From assembly GCA_902603665.1 (NCBI GenBank), contig CACKVV010000008.1, positions 1 to 34,986 of the forward strand: 34,986 nt of DNA. The letters run 5' to 3'. The notes beneath the pieces are model-generated. The model had not been told where the DNA came from and did no database searches. It saw nothing but the letters and a program-made list of their open reading frames with translations. The position numbers and the translations under genes are program-made. The stretch comes from an uncultured Pelagibacteraceae bacterium. GTDB taxonomy: Bacteria > Pseudomonadota > Alphaproteobacteria > Pelagibacterales > Pelagibacteraceae. The first letter of the stretch is position 1; each line of letters begins with the position of its first letter. Below are positions 28,579 to 34,986 of this stretch, piece after piece.

Positions 28579-29439
28579 TTAAAAATAGTTTTTAATCTCT
28601 TTAAATAAGTAACTATGATCTAAGTTATTATAACCTTTTTTTGATAGTTGTTTATATATATTTCTTATAATCTTTGAAAGTGGTAGATTTAAATTATTCA
28701 TTTTTGCTGTAATTAAAATATTTTCCATATCTTTCAATTGTGAAGATACTTTCCCTCTAGGTCTAAAATCATTATTTATCATTCTTAATCCATGTGTTTG
28801 CAATATTTTACTATCAGCCCATCCTCCTTCTAAGGCCTTTAAAACATTTTTTAAATTTAAACCTAGTTTCTTACATAATATAATTGCCTCTGATACCGCA
28901 CCAATAGTGATACCAACAATGATTTGGTTTGCTAATTTGGTAGCCTGACCAGAGGATGATTTTCCTACATAATTTGGATTTCCAAAAATCTGTAAAACTT
29001 TTAAGTTTTTTTTAAATATTCTTTTATCTCCACCAACCATTATGGCAAGGCTAGCATCCTCGGCTCCTTTAGTGCCTCCAGAAACAGGGGCATCTAAGAA
29101 ATAAACTCCTAAATTTTTTAATTTTTTATAGTTATTTAAAGCTGTAATTGGTTTTGTTGAGCTCATGTCTATTACTGTTGTTTTTTTATTTATGTTTTGA
29201 AGAAATTTTTTACTACTGATTATTTGATTTACTGCTTTATCATCGGTTAACATTGTGATAATCACATCTTTGTCCTTAACTAATTGATCAATACTTAAGG
29301 ATACAATTGCTCCATATTTTCGAAGTTTTTGAGCTTTTTTTATTGTTCTATTGAAAATACTTATCTTATTTTTAGATTTTAATAAGTTTTTGATCATTGG
29401 AACGCCCATTAATCCAGTTCCAATGAAGCCAATTTTCAT
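28579..29439 (-). CDS. NAD(P)-dependent beta-hydroxyacid dehydrogenase (3-hydroxyisobutyrate DH / tartronate semialdehyde reductase family)
   Basis: MKIGFIGTGLMGVPMIKNLLK Rossmann, FLDAPVSGGTKGAEDASLAIMVGG, GQATKLANQIIVG. Confidence 0.93.
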   Translation of the reverse strand: MKIGFIGTGLMGVPMIKNLLKSKNKISIFNRTIKKAQKLRKYGAIVSLSIDQLVKDKDVIITMLTDDKAVNQIISSKKFLQNINKKTTVIDMSSTKPITALNNYKKLKNLGVYFLDAPVSGGTKGAEDASLAIMVGGDKRIFKKNLKVLQIFGNPNYVGKSSSGQATKLANQIIVGITIGAVSEAIILCKKLGLNLKNVLKALEGGWADSKILQTHGLRMINNDFRPRGKVSSQLKDMENILITAKMNNLNLPLSKIIRNIYKQLSKKGYNNLDHSYLFKEIKNYF

Positions 29440-30189
29440 TTAATAAGTAGCTCTTCCCCCACTTAAATCAAATACAGCTGCTGTTGAAAAAGAATTTTCC
29501 TCGCTTGAGAGCCACGTTACCAGTGATGCTAATTCCTCTACTTTTGCAAATTTATTTCTTGGAATTTTTGATAACATATAATCAATATGTTCTTTGGTCA
29601 TTTGATCAAAAATTCTTGTCTTTGCAGCTGCAGGTGTAACACAATTAACTGCTATATTTTTTTGAGCTAATTCTTTTCCTAAAGATTTTGTTAGTCCGAT
29701 AACGCCTGCTTTTGATGTGCTATAGGCTCCAGCATTAGGGTTTCCCTCTTTTCCAGCAATTGAAGAAATATTTACAATTCTACCGTAATTTTGTTTAATC
29801 ATGTAAGGAACAACAGCTTTGCAGCAGTAAAAAACCGCATTCAAATTTAAATTAATAACTTTTTTCCACTCGTCTGTTGGGTAATCAGCAATTGTTGCAT
29901 TCATTCCAGTAATTCCAGCATTGTTTATAAAAATATCTATTTTGCCATAAGAATTCTCAATTTGTTTTAATGTTTTTTCAATATCATTAAAATTATTAAC
30001 ATCTACATTTTGATAAGAGCAATTTTCATTATTCAATTTTTTTAAAGCATCATTAGCTTCCTTCTCATCAATATCCCAAATCAAAACTTTAGCACCTGAG
30101 GCCAAAAATTTTTCAGTAATAGCAAAGCCAAAACCTTGGGCTCCTCCAGTTACTATTGCAACTTTATTTTTTAAATCAAAATTAATCAT
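29440..30189 (-). CDS. SDR-family oxidoreductase, similar to 2-keto-3-deoxy-L-rhamnonate/fuconate-type dehydrogenases
   Basis: AIVTGGAQGFGFAI, INNAGITG, NISSIAGKEGNPNAGAYSTSKAGV; C-terminus FDQMTKEHIDYMLSKIPRNKFAKVEELASLVTWLSSEENSFSTAAVFDLSGGRATY. Confidence 0.92.
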   Translation of the reverse strand: MINFDLKNKVAIVTGGAQGFGFAITEKFLASGAKVLIWDIDEKEANDALKKLNNENCSYQNVDVNNFNDIEKTLKQIENSYGKIDIFINNAGITGMNATIADYPTDEWKKVINLNLNAVFYCCKAVVPYMIKQNYGRIVNISSIAGKEGNPNAGAYSTSKAGVIGLTKSLGKELAQKNIAVNCVTPAAAKTRIFDQMTKEHIDYMLSKIPRNKFAKVEELASLVTWLSSEENSFSTAAVFDLSGGRATY

Positions 30190-31652
30190 ATTTTTTTCTT
30201 TTTAATTAACGGAAAACCTAAAGCAATTAAAGATAAAATAAAAAATATAAGTACAATCGGTCTTTGGAAAAACATAAGCCAGTTTCCCTCAAATATGACT
30301 AATGACTGCCTTAAAGTTCCCTCTACAAGTTCTCCAAGAATTAATCCAATAATAACGGGAACTACAGAAAAACCATATCTTCGCATAAAAAAACCAATAA
30401 CTCCAAAAAGCAACATTATCCAAACATCTGTCAAAGACTGGCTTAAAGAATAAGTGCCACAAACAGAAATTGCAAAAATCATTGGCCATAATAATTTATT
30501 TGGTACTAAAGTAATTCTAGCAAATAATTTAGCTCCAAAGAAACCTAGTATAAAAAAAAGTATGTTAGCGATTAACATTGATCCAAATATTCCATAAAGG
30601 AATTCTGGTTGTTCTCTAAAAAGATCTGGGCCTGGTCTTACTCCATGAATAATTAAACCGGTTAATATAACTGCTGTTGTAGCACTACCTGGAATTCCTA
30701 ATGCAAGTGTTGGTACCATAGCACCTCCAGTTGCGGCATTATTTGCAGCTTCAGCTCCAGCAATTCCTTCTATAGACCCTTTTCCAAAATCTTCTGGTTT
30801 TTTTGACCATCTTTTAGCCTCAGAATATCCTATTAAAGATGCAACTGTTCCACCTTCAGCAGGTAAAACTCCTATAAACGAACCTATTCCACTCGACCTA
30901 AGAATGGTTTTCCACGTCTTTTTATAATCATCTTTTGTAGGAAGTTTTACTGCTTTTAATGCAACTCTGTTAAATACCTGATTTAAAAGCGTAGATTGAG
31001 TTAACATCTCGCTAATTGCAAATAAACCAACAACAACTGGAATAAAACCAATTCCCTCAGTTAATTCATTTATTCCAAATGTAAATCTATCAATTGATGT
31101 CATAAAATCTTTACCTACTGTTGAAATTAAAATTCCAAAAGCTCCGGCAATTAAATTTTTAATTGGGCTACCTTCACCAATAGAGGCAAGCATTGTTAAA
31201 CCAAATATTGCTAAAGCAAAGTATTCTGGTTGTCCAAATTCATAAGCTAATTGTGCTAAAAGTGGCGCAAAAAATATAAGAACTAAAACACTAATTAATC
31301 CACCAACAACACTTGAAACGGTTGCCATTCCTAATGCTCTTCCAGCTTCTCCTTTTTGTGCTAATGGATAACCATCTAAACAGGTGGCAGCTGCAGCAGG
31401 AGTTCCAGGGGTGTTAATTAAAATTGCAGTTATTGCACCACCATAAGTCCCAGCACAATATATAGCAGTTAATAAAACTATTGCTGATATTGGATCTAGT
31501 GTCATTGTAAAAGGCAAAATTAATGCTCCGCCCGTTGTTGGCCCTAAACCAGGTAAAACACCTAGAACCAATCCAAATAAAGTACCAAGAAATAAAACTA
31601 TTAAAAGTTTAGAACTAAATAAAGGTGCAAGAATAAAAGATAAGTTTTCCAT
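30186..31652 (-). CDS. tctA: Tripartite tricarboxylate transporter large membrane subunit (TctA family)
   Basis: LFGLVLGVLPGLGPTTGGALILPFT, CAGTYGGAITAILINTPGTPAAAATCLDGYPLA, GIPGSATTAVILTGLIIHGVRPGPDLF. Confidence 0.95.
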   Translation of the reverse strand: MENLSFILAPLFSSKLLIVLFLGTLFGLVLGVLPGLGPTTGGALILPFTMTLDPISAIVLLTAIYCAGTYGGAITAILINTPGTPAAAATCLDGYPLAQKGEAGRALGMATVSSVVGGLISVLVLIFFAPLLAQLAYEFGQPEYFALAIFGLTMLASIGEGSPIKNLIAGAFGILISTVGKDFMTSIDRFTFGINELTEGIGFIPVVVGLFAISEMLTQSTLLNQVFNRVALKAVKLPTKDDYKKTWKTILRSSGIGSFIGVLPAEGGTVASLIGYSEAKRWSKKPEDFGKGSIEGIAGAEAANNAATGGAMVPTLALGIPGSATTAVILTGLIIHGVRPGPDLFREQPEFLYGIFGSMLIANILFFILGFFGAKLFARITLVPNKLLWPMIFAISVCGTYSLSQSLTDVWIMLLFGVIGFFMRRYGFSVVPVIIGLILGELVEGTLRQSLVIFEGNWLMFFQRPIVLIFFILSLIALGFPLIKKKKI

Positions 31653-32159
31653 TTAGCTATAATATAAATCTGTAATTATTCCAGAAGGAAATCTTAATCC
31701 TAAAATGGTTTCGAAAAAGATAAATACAATTATAGGAAATAAAATACTTACAAATAAAATAAATATTAATCTCCTTTCTCCCCAAAAATAGGAGACAATT
31801 GCTGAAAGTAACGAAATTCCTAAAAAAAAATCTAAAAATTTTGAAACAAATAAAAATAAAAGAAAACATCCTAGTGTAATATAGAATTCTGTTGGGAGTT
31901 TCTTTTCTTCCTTCCAAGATTTTTTAATAGATAGAAAAAAAATTATTAATGTTAAAGATATTATTAATAACAATAATGCTTTTGGAAAAGTTGCAGGTTG
32001 TATTCCTCGATTTAAAATTGGCGGAACAATATCAAAAGTAAAAGTAATATATAAAAGTATCGAGGATATTAAAATAATGATAAATGAAACAATAGTTGAA
32101 TCTTTAAAAAAAAAGGGCAAGCTACTGCCTGCCCTTTTTTTATTACGTACATTACTCAT
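31653..32159 (-). CDS. tctB: Tripartite tricarboxylate transporter small membrane subunit (TctB family)
   Basis: Four-TM protein between tctA and tctC with FPKALLLLIISLTLIIFFLS. The N-terminal boundary is uncertain (see terminator-like hairpin). Confidence 0.85.
   Translation of the reverse strand: MSNVRNKKRAGSSLPFFFKDSTIVSFIIILISSILLYITFTFDIVPPILNRGIQPATFPKALLLLIISLTLIIFFLSIKKSWKEEKKLPTEFYITLGCFLLFLFVSKFLDFFLGISLLSAIVSYFWGERRLIFILFVSILFPIIVFIFFETILGLRFPSGIITDLYYS
32106..32141 (-). terminator. Rho-independent terminator/attenuator-like hairpin downstream of tctC, inside the 5' end of the tctB ORF
   Basis: Minus strand: AAAAAAAGGGCA-GGCAGTAGCT-TGCCCTTTTTTTTT, i.e. a GC stem (GGGCA/TGCCC) flanked by A and T tracts, about 39 nt after the tctC stop. 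Confidence 0.75.
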
Positions 32160-32179
32160 TTGTAAATGTACTAATTTCT

Positions 32180-33154
32180 TTAGTTGATATAACCCAAAGC
32201 TTTTAATTGAGCAGTCATTTCAGCAAGCATCTCTTCCATTTGCTTACCCCACTCATCTGCACCTACAACACTTGTGTCGTCCAATCCAATTTCAGTTAAG
32301 AAATTTTTATAGTAATTGTGGCTCATAGCTTTTAGCATTCCAGTCTCTAATTGTTTTACTCTATCTGCTGGAGCACCTTTCTTAGTTACAAAACCTCTAA
32401 CAGTAGATAAAGAAACAGGAATACCGAGTTCTTTTGCTGTTGGGGAGTCACCAATTTTAGCCATTCTATTATTTGCAAGAACTACTGAAACACAAAGTTT
32501 ACCCTCATTAATTTCAGTCAAAGCCTCTCCTAAATTTAAAACACCTACATCTATATCTCCTTTAATTAGGTTTGTTTTTATTGGAGCCACACCTTTGTAA
32601 GCAACAATGGTTGGATCCTTTAATCCACCTTTTTTTGTAAATGCTATTGCACTTACGTCATCAATACCACCTGTGTGCGTTGTACCATATTTCAAAGATT
32701 TTGATTTTTGTGTGCTAATAAATTTTTTAGCATCTTTGATGTCGTTATTGCAGTTTACAACAAATAGCTGAGGATCGTCAGTTCCTCTTGCTAGAGGCTG
32801 CATATCACTCAATTTAACTTTCGTTTTTCCTAATGCCATTGATACAGCGTGACCAGTAGTCCAAGTTAAAGTGTGATTTCCATCTGCGGGTAAAGACATC
32901 ATGTAATCCATAGATGCAGCTCCACCGCCACCTTTTTTATTAACTAATTGCATGTCTTGTTTTAAAACTCTTCTTGCTCTTAACAACATCATTCTAGTAG
33001 TAACATCTGTTCCACCACCAAAACCAGCGTGGGTAATTGCTTGTATTGGATGACCATCTGCTTTTGCAGACGTAATCATTAATGGAAGAGCAACAATAAA
33101 AAATTCTGTTACTACAAAAGCTGCAGCTAAGAATAATTTAAAACTTTTTTTCAT
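32180..33154 (-). CDS. tctC: Tripartite tricarboxylate transporter substrate-binding protein (TctC/Bug family)
   Basis: Signal peptide; ITHAGFGGGTDVTTRMML, VNKKGGGGAASMDYMMSLPADG, GDIDVGVLNLGEA. Confidence 0.93.
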   Translation of the reverse strand: MKKSFKLFLAAAFVVTEFFIVALPLMITSAKADGHPIQAITHAGFGGGTDVTTRMMLLRARRVLKQDMQLVNKKGGGGAASMDYMMSLPADGNHTLTWTTGHAVSMALGKTKVKLSDMQPLARGTDDPQLFVVNCNNDIKDAKKFISTQKSKSLKYGTTHTGGIDDVSAIAFTKKGGLKDPTIVAYKGVAPIKTNLIKGDIDVGVLNLGEALTEINEGKLCVSVVLANNRMAKIGDSPTAKELGIPVSLSTVRGFVTKKGAPADRVKQLETGMLKAMSHNYYKNFLTEIGLDDTSVVGADEWGKQMEEMLAEMTAQLKALGYIN

Positions 33155-33223
33155 TATTTCCCTCTTAAGTTAATTTATATTTAAATATTTAATCATAATC
33201 TGTTAGAAACAGTAAGAGAAAAG

Positions 33224-34216
33224 ATGACAAATAAGAAAAAAAATATTGCTTTATTGCTAGGAGATCCATCCGGTATTGGACCAGAACTTATATCAAAACT
33301 TTTGACCCAAAAAGAGCTAGCGAACGCAAACATCACTGTAATTGGTGAAAAAAATATTCTAAATTCTGGAGACAAAATTACAGGAAATAACTCGGACCTA
33401 GAAATTGTTACTGATTTTGATGAAATAAATTTTGATAAAAAAAATAAATATTTTTTAGATATCTCTAAAGGTAACAACAAAGATTATAATTTATCTGAGT
33501 GCTCCGCAGAATCTGGAGAAACAGTTTTAAATGCATTAAATTTAGCACTAGAACTTGCGAAGGAGAAAAAAATTGATGCTATTAATTTTGGTCCTTTTAA
33601 CAAGACAAGTTTAAAACTAGGTGGGTGTAAATTTGATGACGAATTACATCATATGGCTGATAAGTTAAACGTTAAAAGTTTTTTTTGCGAGTTTAATGTT
33701 GTAGATAATTTTTGGACTGCTCGAGTTACATCTCATATACCTATAAAAGAAGTTTCAGAACACATTAAGAAAGATAAAATAATGGAACCTATAAAATTGA
33801 TTAATGAAGCAATGAAGTTAAATGGTATAGAAAATCCAAGAGTTGCAGTTCAAGCTCTTAACCCTCATGCAGAGTTTGGCAATGAAGAAAAAGATGAGAT
33901 AATCCCAGCAATAGAGGAAGCCAAAAAACTTGGTATTAATGCTGATGGTCCTTTGCCATGTGATACTTCTTTTATTACAGCATTTAAAAATAAAAATCAT
34001 GATTGTATTGTTGGAATGTATCATGATGCTCTTCAATCTGGACTAAAGGCTTTTGGATTTGATAGAGGAGTAACGGTTCAAGGTGGTCTTCCAATTCCAA
34101 TTACAACACCTGCGCATGGAACCGCGTTTGATATCGCTGGAAAAAATCAGGCAAAATTAGAACCAACTTTGAATTCATTTAAGATTGCATTAAGAATGGC
34201 TGAAAATAAAAATTAA
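33224..34216 (+). CDS. PdxA family protein (4-phospho-threonate/4-hydroxythreonine-4-P dehydrogenase family; PdxA2-like by context)
   Basis: IALLLGDPSGIGPELISKLL, DELHHMADKLN, ARVTSHIPI, ALNPHAEFGNEEKDEIIPAIE, DGPLPCDTSF, VGMYHDALQSGLKAFGFDRGVTVQGGLPIPITTPAHGTAFDIAG. Confidence 0.92.
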   Translation: MTNKKKNIALLLGDPSGIGPELISKLLTQKELANANITVIGEKNILNSGDKITGNNSDLEIVTDFDEINFDKKNKYFLDISKGNNKDYNLSECSAESGETVLNALNLALELAKEKKIDAINFGPFNKTSLKLGGCKFDDELHHMADKLNVKSFFCEFNVVDNFWTARVTSHIPIKEVSEHIKKDKIMEPIKLINEAMKLNGIENPRVAVQALNPHAEFGNEEKDEIIPAIEEAKKLGINADGPLPCDTSFITAFKNKNHDCIVGMYHDALQSGLKAFGFDRGVTVQGGLPIPITTPAHGTAFDIAGKNQAKLEPTLNSFKIALRMAENKN

Positions 34217-34234
34217 AATGAATTTATAAAAAAA

Positions 34235-34986
34235 ATGACAAAAATTAAAGAAATAAGAACAAAAGTTTATCAATGGAATGGTAAAACAGTTCCTCCACAA
34301 AATAATTTTTGCACAAATGCATCAGATTTACTTTATGAAAAATCAGATGCAATGGGTTCTTTCAGATTTCATGAATGGTTAATTTGTGAAGTAGAAACAG
34401 ACGAAGGTACTATAGGAATTGGTAATGCCGCTCTTGCTCCTCAATTAGTAAAAAAAACAATAGACACATATCTTGCACCTTTAGTTGTTGGAGAGGATCC
34501 ATTTGATTTTTCATATATTTGGGAAAAAATGTATAGAAGAACGCACGCATGGGGGAGAAGAGGTTTGGGCATGGTTGCTATATCTGCAGTTGATATAGCT
34601 TTATGGGATATTTTAGGTAAATTAACGAATAAACCAGTATTTAAATTATTGGGTGGAAGAACTAAGGAAAAAATTCCGGTTTATGCATCAAAGCTTTATT
34701 CCCAACCAATCAAAAATTTACAGCAAGAAGCTGAGAATTATAAAAAACAGGGTTTTAAAATGTTTAAAATGAGATTTGGCTGGGGGCCAAAAGATGGGTC
34801 AGAGGGAATGAAAAAAAACATAGAGTTAGTTGAGGCTGTAAGAGAAGTTATTGGTTATGACACAGATTTAATGTTGGAATGTTACATGGGCTGGAATTTA
34901 GATTATTCAAAAAGAATGATACCGCAGTTGGTGAAATATAACCCTAGGTGGTTAGAGGAGCCAGTAATTGCTGATGATGTAAATGG
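34235..34986 (+). CDS. Mandelate racemase/muconate lactonizing enzyme (enolase superfamily) dehydratase, partial (3' end beyond window)
   Basis: My translation from ATG 34235 is open to the window edge: [69 protein letters not shown]...[41 protein letters not shown]...[13 protein letters not shown]...[13 protein letters not shown]...WLEEPV. Missing from the ORF track because no stop is present. Confidence 0.9.
   Translation, partial: MTKIKEIRTKVYQWNGKTVPPQNNFCTNASDLLYEKSDAMGSFRFHEWLICEVETDEGTIGIGNAALAPQLVKKTIDTYLAPLVVGEDPFDFSYIWEKMYRRTHAWGRRGLGMVAISAVDIALWDILGKLTNKPVFKLLGGRTKEKIPVYASKLYSQPIKNLQQEAENYKKQGFKMFKMRFGWGPKDGSEGMKKNIELVEAVREVIGYDTDLMLECYMGWNLDYSKRMIPQLVKYNPRWLEEPVIADDVN

Noticed and set aside
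30289-30489. Minus-strand ORF 66 aa inside tctA
   Set aside because: Alternate-frame translation of tctA; no independent support.
31657-31917. Second minus-strand ORF 86 aa (Phe/Tyr-rich) overlapping tctB
   Set aside because: Alternate-frame translation of tctB; aromatic-rich artefact of AT-rich DNA.
33193-33480. Minus-strand ORF 95 aa overlapping the pdxA-like gene start
   Set aside because: Antisense shadow ORF of a strongly supported CDS.
1-34986. CRISPR arrays, tRNA/rRNA genes, transposases, prophage genes, tandem repeats
   Set aside because: Reading both strands and the ORF list I saw no repeat-spacer pattern, cloverleaf-like gap or mobile-element protein; most gaps are too short to hold an RNA gene.

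Overview
This is a 35 kb AT-rich, densely packed bacterial chromosomal window with short intergenic gaps. Gene content and style suggest a SAR11/Pelagibacterales-like marine alphaproteobacterium (inference; no marker gene is present). I see no rRNA, tRNA, CRISPR, phage or transposon signal. I also recognise no transcriptional regulator among the ORFs. Main blocks, left to right: (1) the end of a nitrate/sulfonate/taurine-type ABC permease, an Ldh2-family dehydrogenase, a BASS-family transporter, a phosphate acetyltransferase gene broken by a 1-nt frameshift, and a HisD-family enzyme that resembles sulfopropanediol dehydrogenase HpsN, together a candidate sulfonate-catabolism neighbourhood; (2) LysE and MFS exporters, an Asp/Glu racemase family protein, a methyltransferase, a 1-Cys peroxiredoxin and cysE-cysK; (3) a same-strand run of about 11 small genes (hypothetical, NTF2-like, DUF1330, secreted, DUF2798, HCCA isomerase, SMR-like) of unknown function; (4) a dipeptide-type ABC operon with a perfect 13-bp hairpin between the binding-protein gene and the first permease gene; (5) a GATase, an inositol-phosphatase family protein, a gamma-butyrobetaine-dioxygenase-like enzyme, an azoreductase, CcdA and PEP carboxylase; (6) a sugar-acid cluster (FAH-family hydrolase, GarR/HIBADH-like, SDR, TctABC-type transporter, divergent PdxA-like, and a truncated enolase-superfamily dehydratase absent from the ORF track). 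Block 6 looks like a diketo-hydrolase-type deoxy-aldonate (L-rhamnonate/L-fuconate-like) pathway fed by a tripartite tricarboxylate transporter. It carries a terminator-like hairpin inside the start of the tctB reading frame.
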